A stretch of DNA of 64,000 nt from Ciborinia camelliae (Eukaryota; Ascomycota; Leotiomycetes; Helotiales; Sclerotiniaceae): assembly GCA_025890175.1 (NCBI GenBank), contig JANPYM010000005.1:1130440-1194439 (forward strand), given 5' to 3'. A model generated the notes under the pieces. It saw only the letters and a list, made by a program, of their open reading frames with translations. It had not been told where the DNA came from and did not search any database. A program made the translations under genes and the position numbers. Positions 34,626-46,688 of the stretch are shown here, piece after piece (position 1 is the first letter of the stretch; each line of letters starts with the position of its first letter).

Positions 34626-34862
34626 CGCTGAGAAATTTTAAGCTTGGAGATCAAGAAATTAAAATAGTACAATGGACACCAAACAGAAAAGTAGGATGGT
34701 AATGATATACAAAATTTATGCCCCCGACAGAAAATGCCTAACTCCTCGTCGCTATCTCAATTGTGTTGCGCCAGTTGTATCAAGGATTGAAGTTCTCATA
34801 CATATGAGTTTCTCTCTTTGCGTGACCACTATATCTTTATCGTCTTTGAGGAGGCTCTCGCA

Positions 34863-36052
34863 TCATACTGCCGCATAGCCCCCTCTACTTCCATCCCCTT
34901 GTACCGTACTGAGAACTCTTCTAGACCAATCCTTTAGTAAGTATGGAACGTCGCGGATCGTATCGCCGTGAGGAAGGAGGTCCCATCCCCGTGCGCCATA
35001 TCTGTTGTAATTGAGCCAGGAACCGAATATTAAATATGTGGCAGTTGAGAGGAATGCACTGTTCATAAATGATTAGCCTCCTTTCACTAACTTTGGGCAC
35101 GAAAAAGAAGGGATAACGAGTAGGCGGGAAGAGACATACACAATAATGAACCAAGTAAAGAAACCCCAATGTGAACTTTTCTTGTCATCACCACCATCCT
35201 TCGGTCCATCCTCGCAAGCATACTTTGTGTGCCATGTCAATCTTAGAATATCGGCATCCCCTTTACCCTTGACCACCCTCAAGAACTGGAGACTCGAATC
35301 GTTACTTGGCGCGCCAATCACTCCATCACCGCCACCTTCTTCCCTCTCGTTGAGATTCTCCTTCTCCTTCTTGTGTTTCGGCTCTGGCGGAACCCACAAA
35401 TTTTCTAATCCAGTCCGGTTCGCATCGCAAATGAATTCCACAATAGCCTTTTGCGGTCTCTTGTCTTTTCCTCGTCCCATGAATCCGCCCCCCAGCTCTA
35501 TACGTAACCCTTCCTTGTCTGCGTCTGAATGGGCTTTGGAGTTACTGAGTCGTTCCACTTTGGCGTTGAGAGGACCTCCGCCATAGTTTTCCAATTCGCC
35601 AGCGAAGGGAATGATTTGTTGTGTCGCATCTGATCCTTCATCTTCGTTGATGACATGTGTTATGCCGCAGACTATCCCATCAAAGATATTAACAAACCGA
35701 GACTTTCTGGGTAGCACGCGATCAACGAGCTCGTGGCTAATATTGAACGAGATATGAAATAAGGAGAGACATTACCTCTTGTCCCGCCTGGACACTCATA
35801 AAATCCCTTCTTGACTATAGGTTGGCAAATATCGATTGTATATGTTGTATTCGTCCATCCTCTGGCTTCTTCGCCAATGTTGTCTTCAATGCTATGTAAT
35901 GCCGACCGTGGTCCACCTAATTCCCCCAAATCGAAATGTTTTCCGTCAACAACTATGTTTTTGCAGTCTAAATTTCCGAGGGCTGAAGAGAGAAGGGGGA
36001 ATAAAAGAGTTGAAAGGACTGCGGCTTCGGTGGGGAGGGATGGTAGTCGCAT
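34863..36052 (-). CDS. ATG27: autophagy-related protein 27 (Atg27)
   Basis: Minus-strand exons 36052-35776, 35671-35140 and 35058-34863 encode about 334 aa. A signal peptide is followed by the luminal mannose-6-phosphate-receptor-like domain: LDCKNIVVDGKHFDLGELGG, TYTIDICQPI, ECPGGTRVCGITHV across intron 1, VEFICDANRTG and LRLTWHTKYACE. Next come one membrane helix (HWGFFTWFIIVAFLSTATYLIF, split by intron 2) and the conserved cytosolic tail NYNRYGARGWDLLPHGD and TIRDVPYLLKDW. The paired luminal cysteines and the tail are diagnostic. Atg27 is a type I membrane protein of Golgi, endosome and Atg9 vesicles and supports Atg9 trafficking in selective autophagy. The luminal loop is longer than in yeast. 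The chosen ATG precedes the best signal peptide; upstream in-frame ATGs exist. Confidence 0.93.
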
Positions 36053-38369
36053 GATTGATATGATGGAAATGATTGATATAATTGCCCAGGTGATGCTGCT
36101 GAATGAGAATACCGAAGTCCAGAGGTGTAGATGGACAATGGTTTCAATATTCAATCACTTATTAAACACGGTAAGGCGGTAGTCGGTAATCTGTAATCGT
36201 AATCGTAATGTAATGTCATGTAATGTAATGGTATCTCGAATTACTGAAAAGAAAGTTATTCTTTATAGGTAGTTATGCTTTGGTAGAGTAGGTATTTATG
36301 AGAAGAAGATGAGAAATGATTTTGAATGGGGGAATACTTGTTTGTATTGTGTTTCGTGTGAATTTGTAATTGATGGGTTTGGGTATGGAATTTTATTGAA
36401 ACTCTCACCTGCATCCTACCTACCTAGGTATGTACGGTGTGAAAAAAGATGACGGTGATTACCTAAGGCATCGTGGTGAACCACCTGCACCTAATCACAT
36501 GATGTGACGATATGATATTTGATGGTTGCGGCAAGCTGGAGGTTGATTGTTTGTTTTCGACGCAACTATTTTAATTGGATTTATTTCATTTCATTTCATT
36601 GCCCAGATACCAATACCTGTCAATCCAGCAAGTGCTAAACCTACCGAGTAAGGTTATTGTGTATTTGAACTCGTGCAGCTTTGCGAGGTTAACCACTTTT
36701 CCCATGGCATTCAACAATGCCATTATCAATCCTCTAGTCCAAGGCTTCAAGATAGATAGTACAATACTGCCAAGCGCCAGTACATTGGAGAATCGAGGCT
36801 GCAAGACTGCAGACTGATGAATGGCCGTAACAATTTCCATGTGGAGGCTCATAGCCTATGCCCAATACACAAACAGGGTAAAGGCGTTTTTGAATGAAAG
36901 GTTTCGTGGAGAGATATATCTCATGGTCCAAAGATTTTGTCTTCCAGATTTGGAAAAATGGGCAAGAAACAACAAACAACAATATGCGGATGATGAGGTG
37001 GTCGGCGATTATATCAAGAGATTGACCCGTCGAGCTAACCACTGACCACAGACCTTAACCTTTCAATTTCCGATTTTGAACGTTCAGTAGTGCGGCAGCC
37101 ATCTTGATGATCTTCCTCGAATCTCGCGAGATTGACCAAGTCATACAAAGGCAGTGCGTACCAAGCCGGCCACGTTATATGGAATTCAATCCTCCACGAG
37201 TTTCTACAGTACAGAAGGAAACATCCTTAATCCTTAGTAGAAACCTGAAACGCCAGCACAACCTTTCCATCTGCTTGGCGGGATGTTCCTCGCACTTATG
37301 CGTTTGTTTGATAAGGCGAACAATGCTCTCTCTCCTCCAGCCCCCTCATCTCTCTCTCTCGCGAGTAACACCACATACCTTAAAGAACTACTAGGTAGTA
37401 GGTAGGTATGTAAAAATAGGTGGTAAATCAATTATCTATCAAGCGTACTTTAAGCTTCTTGGGTACAATACATTCATTATACAATGCTGTATCGATTAAT
37501 CTAAAGTTGAAATTATTACTTAGCCTTCTTACACCACCATTCTCTTAAATGGCTTATCAAGTTGATCAGATAAGATTTCACCATTTCACCAGAATCCAGA
37601 TCTCTTCTAATGCCACGATTTTATGGATACTTTAGAAAAAGATATCCTCCGTATAACATGCGATTTCGGTAGAATTAGGAATCACATCTTTATAAAAATC
37701 TCACTTCACCCAATCACATCTTCTTCAAGACTCTTCGGTTCAGAGTGGAGCCAAAGCCAAAGCCAAAGGTCTTCTTGGTTGGACTTACCGTATGTAGCCG
37801 TATGTGATGGCGACTAGTGTCAGCCCTTTTTCCCCACTTATGCCCACTATGTTTTGTACCTGCCTGCTGGACCGAGTGGTAAAAATGTGAAAATGTTTCT
37901 CCTTTCTCCACTACTGCCCTGTGCAGTGTGCACAACTGCTGAGTTGGTGAAACTATAAAACAACCTACGCGGTGATTATTATTTTAAGATGAATCTCGGA
38001 TTCTCGGTAGGGCATGGCAGACAGAAACTGTGGAGTGCCGGTCGACGGCCGGTGGGTAGGTAGGTAGTGAGTCGCGACTAGTGGCTAGTGGAGTTATAGT
38101 AAGTATATTTATTATCTATGATGTGCTCCTACACTTTCACACCTACTTTTCCCTTCTGTCTTTTATATCTTTAAATCTCATCACTCCACCACGGTCTCTC
38201 ATTTCGATTGTTGGTAGAAACCACTCACTCATCCGGAGCGCGCTGCGCTGTCTTGCTTTCCTACCTATCTATCCGAGTCTACTCATCTTATTCTATCCTA
38301 CTTCGACCGAACCACCCACCATCCGTCCGTCTCAATTACCGATCGCCGAAAAACACCACGGATAGAATC
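36053..38369. other. intergenic region
   Basis: About 2.3 kb without a supported gene. TAATG repeats occur near 36205-36230 and GTAGGTAGG runs near 37392 and 38055. Open frames around 36575-37045 (for example one containing RFCLPDLEKWARNNKQQYA) are short, lack splice support and match nothing I know. Confidence 0.4.
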
Positions 38370-38852
38370 ATGGTTGTGAACACCTTTACACCTCACATCG
38401 CGAAGCTCGCCAGGTTTTCACTAGGCAGATTCACAAACCGTTGGGCCAATGAGGAAGAATTGAAGTTAGTTCTATACTTCCCCATATCCCTCTCCTTTTC
38501 ATAAGCCCCCGNNNNNNNNNNCCCCCCCCCCCCCCCCCCCCCAAAAGGCAGACAGAAACCCAGGGGCAAAAGAAAACAAAAGCGGACTAGACTAACCAAG
38601 TAATTCCCACCCACCTACAGCAAACCCGCCATTCTGAAAGAAAACAAGATGCCCAAGGACGTACCCGCACAATGGAATGTGATGCGCTGGCAATACCAGA
38701 GCGAATTATTGATGGAGATAAAGAGTCGGGATCTGGAGCGAGCAAGGCAACAACAGCAAGCGTCAGGAGGGGTGACGATGGGGATGGTCGAGAAAGCGGA
38801 GAAGATAAAAGGAGTCATGGGGGAGAATCACCTTTGGATGTGCGCCATTTAA
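38370..38852 (+). CDS. small basic protein of unknown function (gap in its intron)
   Basis: Exons 38370-38464 and 38621-38852 give 108 aa: MVVNTFTPHIAKLARFSLGR in exon 1, the join EEELNKPAILKENK, then KDVPAQWNVMRWQYQSELLM, RARQQQQASGG and a C-terminal ENHLWMCAI. The intron has a good GTTAGT donor and CTACAG acceptor and contains the 10-N gap beside a C homopolymer. The N-terminal part could be an amphipathic or mitochondrial-targeting helix. I do not recognise the family. The protein looks real because the two exons join in frame across an intron that splits a codon. Assembly trouble in the intron does not affect the coding sequence. Confidence 0.55.
38512..38521. other. assembly gap (10 N) beside a poly-C run
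   Basis: Ten N bases are followed directly by about 21 C (38522-38542). The true length of this intronic stretch is unknown. The C run is likely a sequencing or assembly breakpoint. Confidence 0.98.
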
Positions 38853-41800
38853 ATCTGAACTCCAGTGAGAAGAATATGGGAGGTCGATTGGATTGATTGC
38901 GGCCGTGGATTGATTGGTAATATCATACATACATACATCTGGATGTAAGCTGCCGATCGAAATGCTAATGATTATGGCGTTCACTATCGGCTCGGCGGGC
39001 GGGAGTTTTTTATTTAATGTCAAAGGCTTGAGGAAATTTTTGGAGTACTCGCCAGAATACCAAAGGGCAAGGCAACATCACAAGCAAGTCCCAAAAGAAT
39101 ATAGACATGGCTGCTGGCAGCCTATTTCCATTTACCTAGAAATTTATTGCCGCAATATTGTATATAGTGTGAAGCATAAACACGTTTAATTCTCACACCT
39201 ATGGACTGTGAAAGTGACCGCTCTGGTGCTCCTCTCATATCGAGTGCCTTTATTCACGCCAGGTCCTCTTGACTCAAATCGATATGAAAAGATAACCATT
39301 GAGTGTCATACAAAAATGGAAATATTCCTAATATACATGGTATGTTCATCAACTATATACACCGGCGATCATCTGCTCCAAACTCCCCTCCCCCCTTCCT
39401 CCCATCGCTGCAAGGATAATCATCAACTCCACACCCAAAGCCGAGGGATTGACAATGCTGTTTAAATATCCATTGTATCACCTATTCGTACTGCTAACCA
39501 TAACCATAACCACAACCGTAAATAGGACTTGACGTCTTGCCTTGCCTTGCCTTCCCAGATGCGCCTTCAAGTCCCCTCCCGTTGTTTATCCTCATAATTC
39601 ATCCGATTCGATCCATTGATTCGATTCAAGCCTCTGAATTTCGCAAATTTGTTTCCTTCCCGACAAGAATGAATTGACATCGTCCGTGTCTGGGCAATCC
39701 ATCCCATCCCATCCCATCTTCGATAAATGCCGCGGAAATGATCATGAGCGAGCACGTTGGAAGTCTATCTATCGTCTTGAAGTGCGCATCGATAAATCGG
39801 AATTCCTTGATGGTCGAAGTTCTCTTGTCCGTTGTGTCGAAGCAATATTTAACTCTCGTATCTTTTCCGAGTATGCAACGTGTTCCGTATGATATACCTG
39901 GGGGCCGTTTTTAAAGAGAGCATCCAGGGCTCTCATCTGTTGGTGGGCATTTTTAAGTTCATCTTCACGGCTTCTGAGATCTCGGACCGAGGCACGACGG
40001 GCTTTGAAGCTATTAATTAAATCAGCTACCGTGTAGGAGGTGGGATAGAGAGATGTGACCAAGCCTCTAGAAAGAATATCCCATCCCAATCCGCATGGCG
40101 AATAGTCGGTGACACAAGAGCATTTGACTAGGCTAGGTACTTACTTCTTGACACCTGGTATTACATTGAGCATGTCATTAATTGATTTAAGCACCCATTT
40201 TCTATTTGGTTTTGAATAATAAACCGTCAATGGTCCAATTCGAAGTGTACAAATCATGGGTGTCTGGTTTGAATTGAATACGTCTCGATTTAATCACCCA
40301 AAATCAAAAACGATGGCTTTCTCTGTATATTAATAATAATTGAAGTCCTCGCAATAGTGTGGGGTTTTGTGGATAGAAGGAATATGGGGATGAGGGGAAG
40401 TTATTGATGAAAAGAATGAACATGTACGGAGTAAACATGGATGAGATTTCGTAAAGGCAAGTGGTCTTACTTAACTAGAAGTACACATAGGACATTACTC
40501 AAGTCTCAAATGGATTGACCAATATCAGTATAGTTTCAAAAAGAAGTCAACGTCACTGCGGTATGAAACTCTACTTGCCATATTTCCACTTCTCCATCCA
40601 ATTATTAATCGACAAAATGAATGGACTATCGGGTTTTGCTCGGGCGTTGTGATCACTGCCTCTTTGGTCTATAAATAAAATAGAACCTGATCAAAATCAA
40701 ATCAAATCAAATCATGAGATTGTTCTATACTTGATAAGGATGTAGTGAAGATATAGTGAAGATATAGTTTATATAGTATAAACTTTATATACTTTATAAT
40801 GTTGGTCCGGGAATCGGTGGAGGCAACCCAAGAATTCTTGACTCCGACACTTGAGTGGAGATGAAGTATCTTCGGATGTAGATGAATGTAGAATAACATA
40901 GGTCTGTACTCACATTGACTATATACTTTGAACTTTGAAGATATAAATGCATACAAGTGAGTCTATTGGGGTAGCCACTCAACCCTCCCTGGACTGAGAA
41001 GTTGGGACTTAAGACAAGAGAAACAATAATGAGTATCATTCGGTGTTAATAGCACAAGAGGGGTTCACCTCAAGCTCATATACTTATGGATATCTCAATC
41101 AGACAGCTCCTCTGTGCGTACAGATTTAGATGGAGAGGAGTGAGTATAGTTGGCTCGGTCAAGGTCAGGTTAAGGAGGGCTCTACGGGTACAAGAGATTC
41201 TGATCTGCCTTTGGCGGGGAAATACTTACAGTACAGTCCTACTAGTAGGGTGGGTAATTTGATGCAATTCGAAGGTCTGATTGCAATATAGCAGAATATG
41301 TAATATGGCGATGTTCTTGATGCTAACCAAGTAATAAGTCGGATAGTTTCTTTCCGAGGAGAGTAGAAGGGTTATTTGAAAGCTAACTCCATGATAATAT
41401 TGAATCAATCACTGTGGGCAAAGGAGGAGAAGTAGTTCGGTATGCACATTAAGGAAATTCTGAGATAACTGTACTGATTCGTAGTTGGCAGTTGGGAGTT
41501 GGCAGTGATGTATTGATATGCTATCTGCATATACTTCTTTATTGGCTAACAGACAAAGAAAGAGAAAGTATTTTTCAATATTGTGATGAGTTGTGATGGG
41601 GTTATTGTAGAATGGACTTGGATTTGATATTGATTGCTGGTCCTGTTCTGTCTTAGATGATTTGGATTGTTGAGATGGATGGATAGAAGAAACAATACTT
41701 TCCCATAATCAATCCACCTACATGCCATATAACAAAAGGCGGTGTCCAAAAGTGGTGGGCGGTGTAAAGATAGAATATGCAGAATATAGGTCCTCGATAC

Positions 41801-41885
41801 CTAGGTACTCCTGATACCTATTATTCATTAAACAATCCTAAACATTAACAACAATCATCAATGGTTGACATAATCTAACAAAATC
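38853..41885. other. long intergenic region
   Basis: About 3 kb without a confident gene. A minus-strand open stretch at about 39769-40115 without a clear ATG is listed separately. Repeats include CATACATACATACAT near 38925, CTTGC near 39540 and CAAAT near 40690-40712. Confidence 0.45.
39769..40115 (-). CDS. possible 3' exon of an unrecognised gene
   Basis: An open minus-strand stretch reads KCSCVTDYSPCGLGWDILSR, then TSYTVADLINSFKARRASVR, a helical part (SREDELKNAHQQMRALDALF) and an arginine-rich end before the stop. No in-frame ATG opens it, but candidate acceptors (CTAG) lie just upstream near 40125-40130. It could be the last exon of a gene whose 5' part I cannot find, or a remnant. No family is recognised. 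Confidence 0.25.
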
Positions 41886-43287
41886 ATGCCTCCATCCCGT
41901 CCTCCTCCTACTGTCAATTATCAAGACCATTTCGGAATTGATAATAATACACGACGAAGAGGCATTACAACTACAAACCCATTTGATCGAAATAATGTTA
42001 CTACAGTCCCAGCAAATATTTCAATAGGTGGAGATGGACAAGATGATTCAGACTTGACCAGCACAGAAGGGTTTAGTGAAGGAGAAGATGAATCCGATGG
42101 CGATGATGTGATTGGAGATTTGGAAAATGTGGATGAGGATATAGCCTTGGGAGAAGTCCCGGTTGAAAGTTTGTTTATTTGTTTATTTTTTTCAATATAC
42201 CATCCACTCTTCCCTCAACCTTTCCCCATCATCAATAACAACGGAAAGGGCAATCACAACCTTTTTCTTTCCTTCCTCTCGAAGATGTCTGATCGCAGTT
42301 CTTTAACGCCAATTGGCCAAACTGCGCTTGGTGAACTACCAGGAGAGGTAGAGGTTGAAGAATCCGAATTCGAACTTGACTGTATTTAATTCCTGTTCCA
42401 AAAGAACCAGTCATTTTGTGTACTTTATCGCTCACCTTGTATCATCGATCTAACTTTTCTTCTCCTCTAGCTGTCATGGATAACTCGCCACCATTCGATC
42501 CTGCTGCTCTCGGATTAAAGGAGATTGGAAACTTGGCTAGCTGGACTGTTTCCAGCAGTAAACCCGGTTGTGGTGTTGTTGCGCTCAGAGACGATGACAC
42601 CAATCTGTTCTGGCAGTAAGGACTTTTCTTCTATTCTTCGCAATCTCATCTATACCGTGTGAGATGATATGAGCACAATCACTGATATATTCTGCCTGCA
42701 GATCTGACGGACCTCAGCCTCATTATCTGAATATTCACTTTGCCAAATTCGCAAAGATTCGTGCCATTCGAATCTTCCTCGACTTCGAAGCCGATGAGTC
42801 TTATACCCCAACCCGTATTCAATTGCTTGGCGGCACAGGCTACCACGACCTAATTCCTTTCTCCGACCTCTCGTTTGTTCAACCAAAAGGCTGGATTGAT
42901 GTCAATCTTGATCACGTAGGAGGAGGCTCAGACGGCAAGACACTTCGCGCATTTATAGTTCAGGTCAAGGTGTTGGAGAATCATCAGAATGGAAAAGATA
43001 CACATGTTCGTGGATTGAAAATTTATTCTCATGACGAACGTCATGAATCTCCTCCTCCATCATACTTCGACGGAGAGGATGACTCATGCTCATGCTCTTC
43101 AATCGATTCAAACCAATTCGGAGCACCTGACGATGACTTGAAGCGCGGAGATATAGGCAATGATTATGATGACGATGATGATCGAATCTGGGAGGACTTT
43201 ACAAATGCTAGGATGGGTGGGATGAGAATGCCAGATTTGAGTGGTCTGAGTGAGCCCGCTTTCATGTCAGAGCCAGAATTGCGTTAA
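41886..43287 (+). CDS. APC10: anaphase-promoting complex subunit 10 (Apc10/Doc1)
   Basis: Coding exons end at 42381 and continue at 42471-42615 and 42702-43287; the last two junctions are firm (SEFELDSVMDNSPPF and NLFWQSDGPQPHYLNIHF). The DOC domain is clear: LKEIGNLASWTVSSSKPGCG, LRDDDTNLFWQSDGPQPHY, FAKFAKIRAIRIFLDFEADE, SYTPTRIQLLGGTGYHDL and IVQVKVLENHQNGKDTHVRG. This beta-jellyroll subunit helps the APC/C ubiquitin ligase bind D-box substrates. The N-terminal ~95 residues and the C-terminal ~70 are acidic and low-complexity. Between 42156 and 42300 the frame stays open, so a further intron (for example 42162-42284, a multiple of three) may or may not be removed. The predicted length is about 367 aa if spliced and 408 aa if not. 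Confidence 0.88.
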
Positions 43288-45150
43288 ACATGTTACGGTC
43301 ACCTGGTGGATACTGCATTATGATTGACTGTATTACATTGGGAGTTGTTGGGAGTTTTTAAGATACCCTGGGTTTATGTAATACTACTGAATTAAACGAC
43401 TTCATGACAAGAAGGGCACATCCTCAACTTTGAAGTATTGTACTATATTTAGATGAATATCCTTCAAAATTTCAAGAGTTTTCAAGTTTATGAGAGGCGA
43501 GTGCCCTTTCAAGTCTGCGGAATGTCCCTCTGACAGTATATCCCAGTCTTCTTTGCGGGTTACATTTTGGCGAAGCACGTTCATGGTAGTATAGGTGAAC
43601 AGTTATTTACTAGGTTCTGCCGTCAACTTTTTCATACCTCTGATTCACTTGTTTCATAGAATTCCGCATCATGACCCACCTGTGCCACGAATGTCCACGT
43701 TCAATCCGAGATTTCACTCACATCGTTCAAGTTCAATGGGATGCCGATAAAGTGGCGCCTTGTGATGAATGTCGCCGAGCATCAAATAAGTATCCTAACA
43801 AGAAAAGCAAGAAGATATGTTCCCTCCTTCATAGCCAGCATTGTCTCGGGGTTTGGCAACTTTCACCACATACTGTCATTTCTAGAGCATCATTGGAGCG
43901 GTAAATTCCTTAAAAAATGTAGAGTTTTGAAGCCATGGCGGCCATCCACACTTCTAGCTTTATCTTGGCATGGAGTTCTCCATCTGCAATGGCCGTCGAA
44001 CAGCAAAGGGGGGAGAAAGATGAAGGGTTTCGCTACGGGCTAAGCCAAATCGACGCTAAGCCAAATCGAGATTGTATTCGCTACATCTTTCAGCCACATC
44101 TTGAGAAGCTTATGGAGCTTTTTTTGGTTCTTATGTCTACTTTCTTTTCTTTCTTTTTGAACGACAGTGGCTGAGTGGTAACAGTTACACATTGAGGGTA
44201 GTTTATTTGGCTCAAAATCGGACATGACTGGTATAGAGTTATAGCTGCCAGTGGTAGTCATTTTAATATTGTGCGACTAAACATTATGTCATTGTACAAA
44301 TGCAAAAAGCAAGTGTTTTCAATGAATTGCTACATTGCAACCCAATAATGCCAGTCACAAAAAGCTAGTCAATGAGAACGATACGAGTGACTGAAAGACA
44401 CTTGATCATTAAAGAGATGATTAAAGAAGTTTGAGTATCAATGAAATTCGGCAGTAGAAGACACGTAGAATTGGATGGAAAGATTGTACCTGATCTTCCA
44501 TCATGTTATTAGATCTCTATATATAAATGTAAACATTGTAGGTGATTATTTTGGTCAGAACTACAATGGATAGATACATTTAAATTCGTCAAGTAATATA
44601 GAATAATAAGAATAGTTTCTATAAGAAAATGTGAATAGAATAGCCTAGTGTTTGAAATGAGGTAATAGAATTAGACTGAATATTTTATGTTGTGCTAAAC
44701 AGTAGAAGTAATCTATACAAATAATCGGGATAAAATGGCCTAATGTTTGAAAGCAAGTTAGAAAACAGGACTAAATGTTCAAAGTCAGATTGAACAACAA
44801 TCGTAGTTGCAAGAAGTAAATCGGATTAGTACTGGGGCTAATTTCTGCCGTGAAAGACGTAAGGGAGAAAAATACTCCAGGAAAAGCCCCTCTGTGAAAG
44901 AGACTTGGCTAGTCTTTGAAATTCATATTTCTTGCATAACTTCTCCAATTGGCTCCTGGTCAGTGTTTCACGAAGTTAGCCGCTTGCGTGATCGCATTTT
45001 TGATCAGTCTCTTTCACCGCGGAGTCCCTTTCATAACCGAGTCTTCCTCATAGTCGACGTTGCATTGTCATCTACAAGTTTATCTCTCAAGTGTCTGTAT
45101 CACATTCGAAAAGCTGTGTTCAATTCGTGTCTCACTCCAATCTTGTCAAA
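43288..45150. other. intergenic region
   Basis: No confident gene. A plus-strand stretch from 43671 reads MTHLCHECPRSIRDFTHIVQ then APCDECRR, with two Cys-x2-Cys pairs, but ends without splice support and could be a remnant. A GCTAAGCCAAATCGA direct repeat lies at about 44039-44068. Confidence 0.4.
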
Positions 45151-46688
45151 ATGCCTACCCCTGCCTACTTTTCTAAATACCCCCCTTTCCCCTCCAACAT
45201 TCCGGTTGCAAAGGTTCCTGTCTTCTCTTTTTCCAAGCTTGCAGCTAACGATGAGTATGAATCTCACGCTCTTTTCGAAGCCAGCCGTCAAATAGGCTTG
45301 TGAGTAGATATATCTGTAATCGTCTTTGAAATAGCTAAACACAAAGTTACTGACTCCCCGACGTTCTAGCTTCCAGCTTGATTTCACCGGATGCATTTTT
45401 GGCGAAGAATTTTTGAAAAATACAGAAGATATGTTCGGTTTGAATGCCAAATTATATTCCCTCCCCAGAGAGGAACTCAACAAATACGCCTATAATCCTC
45501 CTATTTCACTCTTTCGGTACTCACCTCATTCTAAAGCATATTTATTCCTACCCTCAACACCTCCTAGTCTCCAAGAACTCTTGACTAATTAACTTTTGTT
45601 GTTAAAACTAGCTACAAACCCTTAGGCTACCACAAAATTGGTAAAACTGGAGACCGAGTCGAGCTCTATGGCATTAGTCGTGATGACATAACTGGAGCTT
45701 CTGAGCCTCTTCCTAACCCGGACTGCATCGAAAGTTCTCGTCCGAAGCTGAGAGCCTACATTGAACAGGCCAATGGCATCGTAAATGTTGTTCTTGGGCA
45801 TTTGGAAAAACATCTGAAGTTGCCCCATGGCACGTTCTCGAAGTTGTCGCCAATGATGGAGCCGAGTGGTAGCGTTCTGAGGATGTTAAAGTATGAACCG
45901 CAGGTGAGTTGGAGATTTTAGTTTATTTTGTTTGGGTCTTTTGTGTCCGCCTTCAACGAGATATCGGGAATAGACTCTTTCATCCACCACTTCTGTTAAG
46001 CACTAGTTATAGCAATGGCCTACCTGTTTTGAGGCTCCTCTCATCATGCGCCGCAGCTTTGTAGTTCTAATTTGTGCTAACCATCACCCAGCCGCCCGAT
46101 GATCGTCGTACTGCCATGATGGGGCACACCGATATCACCGCACTTACTCTTCTCTTCGGTACAACCGGAGGTCTTCAAATACTTAACGATGACGCAGGTA
46201 TGTATCGATAGCCTATCTACAATTCCCTTTAGTTTCAAAACTGAATAACAACTAACCAACTTCCTCGCTCAGATCCTCATCTCGAGTCTTCCTGGACCCA
46301 CATCAAACCCCAGCCATCGACTTGTATCGTCAATCTCGGCGACGCAATGGTCGAATGGACGGGTGGGATTCTTCGCTCGGCCATGCACCGTGTTACATCT
46401 GCGCCTGGCGACCAGGCATCTGTCACTCGCTACGTCGTCGGTTATTTTGCGCGTCCTGCTGGGGATGCGCTTATGAAACGTCTCGCCCCTCCTGAATACC
46501 CATCTTCCCTCATCCCACCCATCGAGGAAGGAGAAGAATCTGCCAATGATATGAATGCTAGAGACTGGGAGTGGCATAAACTCTCATCGGTTAAAGCGGG
46601 GAATATTGGAGGGAGCTTGGGGGGTAAACCTTTTGAGCCGAAGCGAGATCTGAAGGAGCTGTTTCCGGTCATTGTCAATGCTGTTTAA
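45151..46688 (+). CDS. isopenicillin N synthase-like Fe(II) dioxygenase
   Basis: Five exons, 45151-45299, 45370-45516, 45612-45903, 46092-46197 and 46273-46688, encode about 369 aa with all junctions in frame. The N-terminal DIOX_N region runs IPVAKVPVFSFSKLAANDEY to EASRQIGFFQLDFTG. The 2OG-Fe(II) core contains the His and Asp ligands in MMGHTDITALTLLF, LGDAMVEWTGGILRSAMHRV with the distal His, and the cosubstrate arginine region SVTRYVVGYFARP. Such enzymes act on small molecules in flavonoid-, gibberellin- or beta-lactam-type chemistry and in detoxification. There is no neighbouring biosynthetic core gene, so no pathway can be proposed. The start ATG is preceded by CAAA. Length fits the family. 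Confidence 0.88.

Noticed and set aside
36575..37045. Two consecutive plus-strand open frames as one gene
   Set aside because: No valid intron joins them, opposite-strand frames are equally long and no motif is seen.
43671..44174. Small zinc-binding protein from the CxxC pairs
   Set aside because: Two Cys pairs are suggestive, but the frame has no family match and overlapping frames are equally open.
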